Assembly: GCA_029962745.1 (NCBI GenBank)
Contig: CM057155.1
Location: 34,040,233 to 34,104,232 of the forward strand
DNA: 64,000 nucleotides
From: Echinometra lucunter
Lineage: Eukaryota; Echinodermata; Echinoidea; Camarodonta; Echinometridae
Direction: 5' to 3'
Shown: positions 47,933-58,751 of the stretch, in pieces
Numbering within the stretch: position 1 is the stretch's first letter
Layout of the letters: each line of letters starts with the position of its first letter
The notes under the pieces: generated by a model
Seen by the model: the letters and a program-made list of their open reading frames with translations, nothing else
Database searches by the model: none
What the model was told of the DNA's origin: nothing
Made by a program: the position numbers and the translations under genes

Positions 47933-48262
47933 AGTACATGTAGTAGTAATAGTAGTAGTGGACGTAATGCCTTTAAAATGCTTTGAGTCACATTGTTTGT
48001 ACCATATGGGTCATTATGATGTTCGCATTTAATTACCTCAGCCACAATGTAGCTGAAAGTTGATGCAACACTATTTTTTTTCCCCATTAGAAGCACTATG
48101 ATATCATATATGCTGATTTGTGCTGTGGAAGAAGTAAAGTAAAAATTCAAATGCACCTCTAAACAAACGATAACCTTGCTGTGTCTTCCGGAATATCTTG
48201 TCTGTGCCTTGTATGTTGTATTAACATACACCTATAATTGTATCTGTTTTTTTTTCTTACAG

Positions 48263-48334
48263 TTCAATGCACTGAAGGTCCCCTACCCAGCTGATACAGT
48301 ATCAGATTATATCAACAAGCAGGAGAAAGAAATG
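48263..48334 (+). CDS. ATP5PD: ATP5PD coding exon 3
   Basis: Acceptor after a T-rich tract (TTCTTACAG). Encodes 24 codons, FNALKVPYPADTVSDYINKQ then EKEM, phase 0 at both ends. FNALKVP is the best conserved block of the family. Confidence 0.96.
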
Positions 48335-48783
48335 GTAACTATGACAAGAGATTGTCATACTTTGTAATCAATGTAAACAATTTTAAAAGGGGGAAACATA
48401 GCATTTACTAGTCATAGATTCTCATACTTGCTCATTTTTTTCTGCCAAGTTTCCCTTGCGACCTTAGAATTTTTACTGCTTTAGAAATCTTTACCACATA
48501 TTGTAGGATTTTTTTGTACTCTGCAGTGATAGTCCGTCTTTACTATTTCTTTCACTTACATGATACCCTCTTCAAAGCCATATTTTCAAATTCCATGCTA
48601 AATATTGTGAAAAGATCAATATAATGAAATACAGGTTGTAAAACCCCACTCAAATAATCTTGTTTCTCTTAAACTGATCTTTCTGATTTCATAGAGAGAT
48701 TTGCATTCAAATATAGGTGGATTTGAACATTTTATTGAGGAATGAGAATTAAACAAAATGTTTGTCCTTTAATATTTTTACAG

Positions 48784-48846
48784 GATGTGATGGCAGCAGA
48801 CTTTGTCAAAGCATCAGATGAACGAATTGCAAAGTACACACAAGAG
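48784..48846 (+). CDS. ATP5PD: ATP5PD coding exon 4
   Basis: 21 codons, DVMAADFVKASDERIAKYTQ then E, phase 0. Bounded by TTTACAG and GTAAGA. Predicted helical, as in the stalk-forming part of subunit d. Confidence 0.95.
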
Positions 48847-49635
48847 GTAAGATGAATTTTGCATACTACTGTGTATCCTTTGTAAGATATATAGTAAAAA
48901 GGATTTGAAATGAAGAAATATGTTTATGAAGAATATTGTCTTTCAAATGCTTATTCTGCAAGACCGTTTCAATTTGTTACTTATTTATGGATTACACCTG
49001 TAACATTTGATGGCTGCAAAACAAGTCCTTATTTAGGTGTACATGTACCACCAAGAATAGCTTGTTTCATATAAGCCATCAGTTGTATTTCAAAGTTAGT
49101 TGGACTGGCAGGAAGAAATTGAAGTAACAACTTCCCTGACCCTTCCCCCTCCTATAACCTCTTGGAGCTAGTTCAACGTTTATAGTATAGTACATTCTGC
49201 TTTTATTATCAATTATGTTCAATTAGCCTTTTATTGCTTAAGGAGTTGGAAGTGATCCACTGAGAACGACTCAGATGTGACTTTACATTGACCATTCACA
49301 TCAGTCACAACTCTGTACATAAGATCTGATCATTACTTTTGTATTGATTGAAGGGTTTCATAAAATGATTTGGATTAATCAGCTCTTTCATAAGACACAG
49401 CAGAGGTAGAACCTCAAAAGTATTGGACAGCGCATTCATTGTATACAACCAAATACATGCATTAAATGTAATGTTGGGAATATGCTCAGTTGTGAGCTAA
49501 ATGGAAAAAAGAAAGTTCGTCCTTTGTTAAGTTTTGCATTTTGATTAAGTTGGTAGAATAACAGCCATGGTATTATTGAAGTGATTAATTCTTTCCTTTA
49601 TTTGGCATTCCTTCTTCCTTACCTTTTCCATGTAG

Positions 49636-49767
49636 GTGAACAAGCTGGAGAGCATGATACCGTTTGAGGACATGACCATTGAAGAGTTTGATGAGATGTT
49701 CCCAGAAGGCAAGAAGATGAAGGAGAAGTACCCGTGGTGGCCACATATCAACCTTGCTGAGTTATAA
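49636..49767 (+). CDS. ATP5PD: ATP5PD coding exon 5 (terminal)
   Basis: Acceptor CATGTAG. Encodes VNKLESMIPFEDMTIEEFDE and on to KYPWWPHINLAEL, then TAA. Matches the conserved IPFDQMTIEDL and YPYWPH of vertebrate subunit d. Confidence 0.96.
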   Translation: MNKLESMIPFEDMTIEEFDEMFPEGKKMKEKYPWWPHINLAEL

Positions 49768-50432
49768 CCTCAACAATTTCGTGCCCTAAACCTAGACCAA
49801 TGATATCTTAAACTATTATAGAGAATTATTCATTCTTGGAAAGATCCCAATAATATATCTTTGAGAAGTTCAATAATATTCAGCAGGAGATCTCTGGGCC
49901 TAAATAGCATGTAAGGAAATTTCGAAGGATGCATATATACATTATGGAATGCGGTGTGGATTTGTTTTCCACTGCTCTGTAGATGCAGTTTGTTTATTGG
50001 GCCATCCATAGCGTTTTACTGCTTTGTGTATTCTTTGTACAATATTCCCATTTTCCTCTGAACCTTCTCAGAATTTGTTTGCTTACTTGTAAAAGATTCA
50101 AACCATGAAATGATGATATTCATTTTGTGTGGGCATATCACTTCTCTCCAATTTGATTACTGTATTCCTGTAACAAATTATCATTATTCTTGCTCTATAG
50201 ACCACCCTCACCTTTGTCCAAAAGTATTGAATACAAGTGAAAATTATGTATCACTTCGTGTGTAATGGACATGGGCGATATACAGCCTTCTGTGATGGTT
50301 GCTTCGAAGAGAAAAATTAGACCATAAAACCACATTCAGAATGAAGTCGTGGAAAGAGAATGAATGCTTGTAACATTGAAAATGTATCTAAATATTTTAT
50401 TCAGTATTTGAATAAAGCTGATATTACTTGAG
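49768..50432 (+). other. ATP5PD: ATP5PD 3' untranslated region
   Basis: From the stop codon to about 16 bases past AATAAA. No repeats are seen in it. Confidence 0.7.
50411..50416 (+). terminator. ATP5PD: ATP5PD polyadenylation signal AATAAA
   Basis: AATAAA 644 bases after the stop codon. Confidence 0.75.
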
Positions 50433-50596
50433 AAAAAAAATGAAGAAATGACATTGACCTGATATGTGCATTCAGTTTTATGGTATATCATTTTATTGTA
50501 TATCATGTACATATTTACAGAAGACTTTCATGGTGGAGAGGAGTGGGGGGGGGGGGGGGTTATTTCATAAATGAATGTCGGTTCACATAATAAACC

Positions 50597-50783
50597 TGGG
50601 CCAGTATTCTGAAAATTGCTTAATCTTTTACTGGTTTACACCGTGCACATTTGACTAGTGTGCTTGTCCATGGGTGCCAGTTTGTGCAGTTCAAACCATT
50701 CACAAGTTGCCTTCAAAACTTCTTATGACAATTAAAAGAGTGAAGATAAGATAAAAGATAAAACAACTTTGAGAATACTGGCC
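50597..50783. mobile_element. Foldback element with GGCCAGTATTCT ends
   Basis: Left GGGCCAGTATTCTGAAAATTG and right TTTGAGAATACTGGCC are inverted copies. The arms also contain AATCTTTTA / TAAAAGAT words. Lies between the convergent ATP5PD and TIR genes. Confidence 0.65.
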
Positions 50784-50841
50784 GAAGGACATATCGTTTC
50801 AGAATTTGAAGTGACTATGGCCTGTGAGTTATAAAAGAGGA

Positions 50842-50847
<6 letters not shown>

Positions 50848-50893
<46 letters not shown>
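50848..50893. repeat. (GA)n microsatellite
   Basis: Uninterrupted GA dinucleotides. Confidence 0.95.
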
Positions 50894-50895
<2 letters not shown>

Positions 50896-51937
50896 CTTTT
50901 CCCACACATGCACACGAACACACAACAAACGTAAACACACGACAAACATGCAACAAGTGAGAAATATTGCCACTAAAAAATGATGTACAAATAGGATTCT
51001 TTGTTATCCATGTTAGAAATTTATTTTGTTCTAGTACAAAATTGCATAAAACTTTATTTTATCTGGCACATTGTCAATGAGCATTTTATATACTTCAGCC
51101 CACATTGCACTAATTCTTATAAAACATTTGTAAAATTTGTAAAAGAGATGGGGAATCACATTAAATTCTTTTCTAAACAAAACAACAAAAACCTTTTATG
51201 ACAGCAAATTTGCACTGTGTGAAAGACTATATCATAAAAATATAAACTGTTCTAGATAAAAATGCCCCAATACCAATGTGGCACTAACGAAGGCCCCAAG
51301 CAATTTAGTTTCACCACTCCGATCATCAGGCAGAGTAGAGTAATTGCTTTTATTTTTAAAGATGAAGGATTCATGCTAATACCATAGACTTCTCTAGCAG
51401 GAATCGCAGTGAAAACATACGCTTCACAATGTAGAGATTGCTTTAGGATAAGAGGCACTTATCACACCAATGCCATTTATATTATCAACAGTCTGTTAAA
51501 AAACAATATAAAAATTGAAAAACTACCATATACATTCATACAAGTTTACATACCCCCCCCCCCCCAATTTAGCACTAAGCCCCCTTTTTTTTGCTTGTCA
51601 GCAAATTTTTGGTGTACATCCCCCAATTTTTTGGCATGTCCCCCCCCCCCCCCCCCCAAAAAAAGCTTGAGGGCCTTTTCCTTTTCTTTTTTTATATCAT
51701 CAAAATTGTGGATTGCATCCCTAAGAAATGAAACAGATTGATGACCATGGTTAAAAGTACCAAAGAATAAACATAATTCAAATATGCAAAGGTTTGGTCA
51801 AATCAAATGACAGAGAATGTTGATCTCCATATGCAAGAAAGATCCCAATTTCTAAAGTGTAAATGATAAATAAATCTCATACATTTACAGAATGATGAGA
51901 GGAAATGTCACATTCATTTAAAGATAAAGTGGAGTTC

Positions 51938-52091
51938 GGGGGCTCCATCTTACAAAGAGTTGCGATCGATTCGAATCGGTCTCAACTTTGAGTTTGATTT
52001 CAACTGTGTACTTAAGAGATAGGAATCAAGATTAATTTCAAAGTTGTGAATGATCTGAATCAATCGCAACTCTTTGTAAGACGGGGCCCTG
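51938..52091. mobile_element. Foldback element, TTGCGATT family (copy 3)
   Basis: Ends GGGGGCTCCATCTTACAAAG and CTTTGTAAGACGGGGCCC are inverted copies. Next to them lie AGTTGCGATCGATTC and AATCAATCGCAACT. It may lie in the 3' untranslated region of the TIR gene. Confidence 0.75.
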
Positions 52092-52576
52092 GTCATGCAA
52101 TCATAATGTGAAAGAAACTGTTCCAAAGCAACTGGGAGAATTAGATTAGTTTGTATATAAAAACAAGTGTCTAGTGTGAGATATAGAGATTATGGTTCCC
52201 CATAAGGTACTTGCACTGCACAAAGAAATTAGTATATGGGACTGCACACAGATCTGCCATGAATGTTACCCCCAAACTTCTCAGCTTTTTCTTGTCATAT
52301 TTCCAATATTAGGGCATTTGAATAGAAATCCTTTCTAGGGGATATGTTTAATACGATATTCTTCCTAGTTGACATGGAAAGAATGAGAAAGCTCACAAAT
52401 CCTTTTTCACCTACCCCACAAGTCAAGCTTCACTTTAAAGAAGTCAGTGTTATACCTACATATCACTACAGATAAACAAGTTTGGCAGCCATTTAAGGAT
52501 TACTGGTATTAGGTCTAAGACAGGGTGGTGCACCAGTTACAGCAATTTCTGGGCAATCAAAGTTTTCTCCTCAATA

Positions 52577-52672
52577 TCAGGATGAAGTCTTAGCATTCAT
52601 GAGGAGTTTTTTAGTCCGGCGACACACAATGCAAGGACAGTCCATGAGAGCACTATCACCTGACCTGTGACC
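52577..52672 (-). CDS. Tandem-TIR protein, visible coding exon 9 (terminal)
   Basis: Acceptor TTTCTGCAG. Phase 0; encodes GHRSGDSALMDCPCIVCRRT then KKLLMNAKTSS and TGA. The C-x-C-x-x-C-R-R motif could bind metal or be lipid-modified; neither is shown. The polyadenylation site is uncertain: on the - strand an ATTAAA lies at 52352-52347 and AATAAA words lie at 51354, 51058 and 51025. Confidence 0.75.
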   Translation of the reverse strand, partial: GHRSGDSALMDCPCIVCRRTKKLLMNAKTSS

Positions 52673-52910
52673 CTGCAGAAATGAACACAAAAAGATGAAA
52701 AAGTTGCATGTGATTTATCCTTTGAAGGTTTTGATGGTGGTAGAATGTATGGAAGAAAAAGGCTTCATGGTACACACCAGCATGTGTGGGCACTCAGCTG
52801 TGAAAAACCGTGCCTATCGACAATTCTAGCCAATCAGAGACTTACATTGTGGCTTTCTGTGCATACTGTGCAGTTATATCACTCAGAAGTTTTTATATAG
52901 CCTGCCATTC

Positions 52911-52977
52911 CTACCACCACTCATTCTCCCGAGGATGGTAAGAACATGCTTATCAAAACGTCGGGAGTGGGTAGGTC
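52911..52977 (+). other. Penelope-type fold motif (hammerhead-like remnant)
   Basis: CTCCCGA (52926) pairs with TCGGGAG (52961). Inside, GGTAAG pairs with CTTATC around an AACATG loop. The flanks GAGGATG and CAAAACGTCGGG resemble the GATG...GAAACGTCG motif of Penelope-like retroelements, which often contain hammerhead ribozymes. Here the catalytic core is not intact by eye. Located in the last intron of the TIR gene, antisense to it. Confidence 0.35.
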
Positions 52978-53699
52978 ATTTTCAGGACCACGCTCTTCTT
53001 CAAGCCTTCTATTTCCTTACGTGTTACAATAATTTGAATCCTGTCATTTTAACTGAAATTATGGAATTTGAATCTCACTGTAATTAGCCACATATCTTAA
53101 CATCAGGTTATTAAGTTCACAAATTTCCAGCACATGAATCAAGAGTTATCCCAAATATTACATCTCCTGCCAGTAGAAACCTGCATCAAAATCTGATGTT
53201 CACACAGCCCACAGCCAAGTTTTAACATGACCCCAAACATGACTAAACTGCCCATACCATGGTGTTAAGTAATCCATTGTCAATATCCTCAACCAGCCAA
53301 GTTCTTATCAACTCTGAATCCACCACCATTCTTAACCTTTAGATTCAACACCCTGTCATATCCCTAATCAGTACCTAACTCCTTCATCTTTTGGGGGAAA
53401 TAAAGTCCTCAGCAAATGCCAGTGCCGCTACAACAAATGCTGGCTCATCTGCACACATTTCAGAGCACATACAGGGTAAATTTCTATTAGAGATGCCAAC
53501 CTGTTATCAAGTACTGCAGTATTTTTATGTTTAAAAAAACTGTACAGTAACTAAAGTTCACGATAAACAGTATCTTGCCTGAAACCTGCTTAATCTTCTC
53601 TCTAAAAAAAAAAGGAACAGTTGTCATCACTGTTCAAGGTCTCTGAGCTGAGCCCAAAGCTAGATTTACACCTTAGACTTACATCTTCAGCCAACTTAC

Positions 53700-53811
53700 C
53701 CTAGTCTTATGACTCTTGGTAGCTTGGGCCAGGGCCTTGATCTCCATCTTGACTTGGACTGGGTTGAGAAGAGCTGGTCTAACTTTGATCCCATCTTCCT
53801 GAGGCAAATTC
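53700..53811 (-). CDS. Tandem-TIR protein, visible coding exon 8
   Basis: The only acceptor that keeps frame is the AAAG at 53812, preceded by a good pyrimidine tract (TTCTTCTTGTTTCTCCTTCC). Encodes E-NLPQEDGIKVRPALLNPVQV then KMEIKALAQATKSHKTR, predicted helical at the end. Donor GTAAGT, phase 0. The acceptor choice is less certain than for the other exons. Confidence 0.65.
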
Positions 53812-54428
53812 CTTTGGACATACCGGTATGCATGGGAAGGAGAAACAAGAAGAACCAAATGCATTCAGTTTACACCAAATGTAAATTTTGCATAGAAATC
53901 CTTATTGAGGCATGTTTGTCATCTGCAAAGAATTTAAATCTTCAACTTGGGTCCACAAAGAGAAACAGGACCAGTACAATACCAAAAATGATAAGAATTT
54001 TACTTGAATTGAATTTGCCCTGTGATTCAGTGGTGACCTTGGTTATTGTAGGATAAATCCTGTAATCATAGAGGGAGTGCACATCTAAAGATATTTTTAC
54101 AGTTTAAGTGTAAAACCAGTACCAGTAAATTAAAATGCCAAGGACTACCATTTATTTGTCAAGTTTATGAAAAAAGATGTGACATCAGGAATCAATTATT
54201 TGGTAGCAAGAAAAAACTTATATCCTGCACTTGCTAACTCCATGGAAGCTTCTGGTTTTCTGATGGTCTTTCCTAAAATATATGGGTAGAGCAATAGAAT
54301 GCAATACAAGACGTTTTCTTGTTTCCTTAGTATAATTATGCATGCACTACAAACAGAGATCTTTTTTTTGTTTAAAGCAAAGAGTAGATATTGCTTTAAA
54401 CCTATACCTACTCAACCACGGCACTTAC

Positions 54429-54631
54429 TCTGCCATCAGCATGACTTCAAGCATGATCCTACCCAGCTCCATGAGAGCAAGGGCGGTGCTTCGGGAGACC
54501 ATCAGCTCGTGAGACCCAAGCCAACCTGTCCTGGGGAAGCTGGCATCCAGCGAGGGCCACACGGCATCCCACAGGTCTATCACGCTACCAACCAGCTGGA
54601 AGTAGGTGGGTTTCCATGCTAACTTCAGAAC
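54429..54631 (-). CDS. Tandem-TIR protein, visible coding exon 7
   Basis: Acceptor CTCTTAG, donor GTAAGT in phase 2. Encodes VLKLAWKPTYFQLVGSVIDL then WDAVWPSLDASFPRTGW and a helical end with MELGRIMLEVMLMA. It forms the C-terminal edge of TIR3 and a following Trp-rich helical region of unknown function. Confidence 0.8.
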
Positions 54632-55006
54632 CTAAGAGAGCAAAAAGGTTTGTCCAAAAATGTAATTTAGTTCTTCATCATGGCCTAATGGGATTTATTG
54701 GGAGCTTATTCAGAACTACTTTTATACTAACCCTTCTTATGTGTTTAAATGAACAAACTCTGGTGTCAGTGATCAAATCATTGCCCCCCCAAAAAAATCT
54801 AAAGAAAGAGAGAAAAACATCAAGGAGGTGAGGGGAGAATATACCACCTCCTCGTAAATTTTAAAACTGCCCTCTTACATTTCATCTACTTATAAATTAG
54901 TAAACTACTCTCAAACCATCATCTAGATCCCCCTCAATCCCTAGACCCAAGCTACTTCACTAAATGCAATTACCCACTATTACTTAAAATATGCATAATA
55001 CGATAC

Positions 55007-55438
55007 CTTCACAGGCAGTAGAAGTGGTGCCTCCACAGGACTAACCCTCTGTCTCCACAGCGCAATGTGGAACTCTTCCACATACTTCGGTGACTCCACA
55101 TAGTGAGGTGAGAGGAATGCCACAATGTACCTTGCATTATCCAGCCGACGGAGCCGCTCTTGGTCACTGGGCGCATCAACTTGGACGACCACTTTGGGCG
55201 CAGCCCATTCTAGCAGGCTCTTAAAGGACAGTGCAAATTTCTCGTCTTGAGGGTGAAAGCTGAGAATGACCTCCCCTGTGATATCCTGGTACTTAGATCT
55301 GTCTTCGTCATGCTCTGAGATGAAACACTTTGGAGGGAACACATCCTTGAGAGGCAGAGAGATGGTGTTGTATTCATTCTTGAAGATTTTCTTCCGATGA
55401 TCCTCCATCAGGTTTTCTATGTTCAGTCGATCTGAGAC
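55007..55438 (-). CDS. Tandem-TIR protein, visible coding exon 6 (TIR3)
   Basis: Acceptor TTTTTTTAG, donor GTATCG, 144 codons, phase 0. After a linker starting VSDRLNIENLMEDHRKKIFK comes TIR3 at visible residues about 377-470: GEVILSFHPQDEKFALSFKS (strand A and helix A), RYIVAFLSPHYVESPKYVEE (strand D and the SP-x-Y motif), and a strand E-like LLLPVKV. The usual FISY is replaced by ILSF. At the position of the catalytic Glu in NAD-cleaving TIRs, TIR3 has YVEE and so keeps a Glu by hand alignment. Confidence 0.88.
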
Positions 55439-55831
55439 CTAAAAAAAAGATAACAATGAGCATATAAATGTAGTGCATCCTATATCTTGAAAATCTTTTT
55501 CAAGGTTCATAAAATGCATTTGTTTGCTGCTGCAAGTCAAATATTAACAACAAATCTAATAACATGAACACTTGGTTGAAAGTGAACCTACAATGTATCA
55601 TTACAGTGTATGTACTCCATCATAATTAGAAATTAAAGAGGTATGAGATGGATACTTTTCCACAGTGTCTCTTCCTGTCATACAATATCAGGGAAGGAGG
55701 AATCAAGCATATCGTACCTTTATTGGAGTGACTGAAGATGAGTTTATAAAATCATTGTGTGCGTAAGGACCTTAATAACTGAATTAATGCATGCTTTTGA
55801 CTTAAAAGCATAAAACTAATGATAAGCTTAC

Positions 55832-56041
55832 TGTAGCTTTGGCTAAGAGGTGCGAGAGTCCCTCCGCAGGATCCATACTGGTTTGTGCCTTCCCATGTAG
55901 CCATGACACAAGACCACTGCAGACCCTATGCACTGCATCTTTGAAGACATCCGGTGTGCCTGTTACCATGGCAACTTCTGAGAAGGAGGACTCTTCTTTC
56001 TCTAAGTCTTCAATTCGCAGTGGTATCAGTTTCAATTTGTC
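55832..56041 (-). CDS. Tandem-TIR protein, visible coding exon 5
   Basis: Acceptor TTCACAG, donor GTAAGC, 70 codons, phase 0. Encodes the last strand of TIR2 (DKLKLIPLRIEDLEKEESSF) and a helical linker with DVFKDAVHRVCSGLVSWLHG. It contains a perfect GTTACCATGGCAAC palindrome at 55972-55985 that codes for part of VAMVT. Confidence 0.87.
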
Positions 56042-56627
56042 CTGTGAATGCAGAGGAAATGGTTAAATCAACTAAGATAAATGATCTTTTTACAGGCAAA
56101 TGAACGTTTGTCAATTCGTTCTTTGCAGATATTCAGAAAACCAACAATTCCATGTTTCACAAAAACTATGTCACAAAATACCCCTTGATACAGGTTTGAC
56201 AAAGACACTTAAGAATGAATCTGTGATAAATAGAGCCATAAGTTTGAAAGCCACATGACTACAAAGATAAACAGATTTATCCATTGATCGCTTATTGCTC
56301 CATTTGGGAAGAAAAATAACTCCAAAGTGGAAAGAATTGTCCTCCCCTGCTTCAGAGATGCAGGCCATGTTTCAGTAGAAAAAAACTCTATCCCTCGGAC
56401 AGGACTTTTAAATGGAGGCCCTGTGTAGAAAAGAGTCACCAGATTGCACATTACAAACCAACTGCACTATTTGAGGGAGAGTTGGGGAACCCAGGAGTAA
56501 TGATACACGTGCACATCCCAATTAGTTATAGTGGGAGAAAAGACCCAAGGGTCACAGTGATTTAATTTGCTTTTCCCCTCTGTGGTAGAAGTGACACCAA
56601 AAACTTAATAATAATCATCATCCTTAC

Positions 56628-56764
56628 CTGAGCTAGGTGTTTCATCTGAGCTAGACTATATTCCTCCTGACACACGGCAGATCTGAGGTAGTTATTAGAC
56701 AGTAAGGCTAGCATAGATCTGGAGCCATCTATAGAGTGATATAGGGTCTGCTGCCATGCATGAC
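56628..56764 (-). CDS. Tandem-TIR protein, visible coding exon 4 (TIR2 second half)
   Basis: Acceptor CCTCAG, donor GTAAGG. Completes a Gly codon, then HAWQQTLYHSIDGSRSMLAL and LSNNYLRSAVCQEEYSLAQM. The pattern of a helix, a hydrophobic strand, S-x-x-Y and then C-x-E-E is the conserved C-terminal half of a TIR domain. CQEE places a Glu at the putative catalytic position. Confidence 0.88.
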
Positions 56765-57288
56765 CTGAGGGTAAAATGATTACAGATGTAAGTTATAAAA
56801 ATGTCCTTTCATAATATTTCAGAAGGTCAATAATAAAAATATGAAATGCTCTATACATGTGTGGTGGAGGTATTTGCATAGTGTACTGCACTCTAGCTAT
56901 TAAGGATGAGTAAAGATGGTGGATAATTTTGATCATATTTCACAGTAACATTTTTCTTTCCTTTCCTATTTACATTCTCTGTAGAAATCATGAATAATGC
57001 ATAGACATACAATACTATACATAGTCCATAAGAAAAATGCACCAGTTTGACAAACTACTTAACCTCATTATGCCTGCTTCAGCCTTCATCATATACTGAA
57101 AATGCTACTGGAGTCATTTTTATATTACTTGCTACAGTGGTAAACATGCTCACTAGATTTTCTTTACAGAAAACATAAATCTAAGAGCACCAACTACTCC
57201 ATCACTACCAAGGCCTAGAAATAGGAGGGGATGGCATGTGCTGGCCATACTCTGCAATGGGACCTTTCTCCTGATAACAAATCCTAAC

Positions 57289-57551
57289 CTGTCTTTAGTT
57301 CCTGGATGTCATAGAATATCCTCAAGGTGGGATCCAGTTCCTTGAGGACACCCACGATGTGATTAGCAGCCTCTGAGTCGCAGTGAGAGTAGGACACAAA
57401 GACATCATAGCAAAACTGCTCCTCCTCCTCCTCCTCCTCTTCCTCCTTCATGGAGGTTGTACCGTCAGCTGAGATGTCCTCCTTGGGAGCAGGTGGCAGT
57501 GATTTGATGAGCTGCTGACAAGTGTTGGCAATTTTTACTTGGGGATCATCT
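57289..57551 (-). CDS. Tandem-TIR protein, visible coding exon 3 (linker and TIR2 first half)
   Basis: Acceptor CATACAG, donor GTTAGG. Begins by completing Arg, then [20 protein letters not shown] and an acidic linker with nine consecutive Glu encoded by a GAG-rich microsatellite. TIR2 starts at visible residue about 166 with [20 protein letters not shown] and continues [13 protein letters not shown] (BB-loop region). The form resembles SARM1-class TIRs (FIDVEKLEAG) more than Toll receptors. Phases fit both neighbours. Confidence 0.88.
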
Positions 57552-58121
57552 CTGTATGATTAAATGAGTCATGAAAATTTCAATTACAAACACAAAAATG
57601 TAACAGACAAAAAAAGAATAGAAAAGAAATAATTTTGATTGCTAAAAGAGATGGAGGAAACACACACATTAACAATAGCATGCAGTAAGGACAAAGGTTT
57701 TAGTAGACGATAACGTTAGTAATGGTGGATTGATAACCACACAACTTGCGGTGTCTAAATGTCTTATGCACAGATGCACCACAAGAAGTCAAGCTTCTCA
57801 CAACTGGAAGCTTGTACATGATTACAAACATTACTCACAAGAAATAAAGATGCATGAAGCAAATGCAATATTTTATATTTGTGGTTATTACAACCACAAA
57901 AACACTTATTTTTAGGTTCTAATTAAAAAAATCATAGGTCCCACTGGCCACATTTTGGCTTTAACCAAAGTACATGCTTTTACAAAGAGACTTAGCATTT
58001 CATTACAGAAAATAGCAAGGAATATCATATCTTCAATGCAAATTTTAAAAACATTTTTAAACTTTCCATTTTTTAAAAAGATTTTCATCAAATATACTGA
58101 TCACACCCCATTCTTTCTCAC

Positions 58122-58281
58122 CTGCAATCAGAGTATTGGACTAGGCCCATGTATGTTGGCAAGGTGACTGTGGCTATGTAGAACGGAGCTAAGATATCTC
58201 GGTAAGATTGTCTATTGCAGCATAGAGCTATGTTGTACTGCTCCAAGCAGTCAGGTGAATTGAGGTAGTTGGGACTTAAAA
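58122..58281 (-). CDS. Tandem-TIR protein, visible coding exon 2 (TIR1 second half)
   Basis: Acceptor TTTTCTTACTAG, donor GTGAGA. G plus TT gives Val, then LSPNYLNSPDCLEQYNIALC and RDILAPFYIATVTLPTYMGL. This is the SP-x-Y...C-L-E motif of TIR domains. Gln (CLEQ) stands where TIR2 and TIR3 have Glu. Confidence 0.9.
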
Positions 58282-58751
58282 CTAGTAAGAAAATAAGAGA
58301 AATATCAGAGTTATACTGGATTTGGAATTGCAACACATATGTAATATGTTTCTGTTTTGTTAGATCACTTCAAATAATATACACCTTTCACTTATAAGAA
58401 AAAAATAACAGCACTATGTCATTTTATCTGTAAGCTAGTTACTTGCCTCATTTGCACAACCATCTTTGTTTCCTCATAAAACTAAGAGGAAAGGATGGGT
58501 ACCATTAGGGCATGAATTCCTTTTGAAGTTTTGTTGGAAGATTTACTGTCAGGTTCTTCCTTTGAACTGGGAATTGAAAAAATTTCATAAACAACCCTAG
58601 ACAACAAATAGCAACAGTAGAAAATGCTCAAGATGTAAAGGTGTGTGAGGAATAACTCTCTACGATTAAGAACCCTCAAACCGGATGTCAAATGTGCACC
58701 CCCCCCAAAAAAAAAAAAAAACCACACAAACACCTCAGCCACTGTTTATAC

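Larger units (their letters stand above)
47046..48262 (+). other. ATP5PD: ATP5PD intron 2
   Basis: Contains a SINE 3' end with an ATT tail (47214-47330), a divergent SINE (47636-47845) and a (CCT)n tract (47841-47932). Confidence 0.9.
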
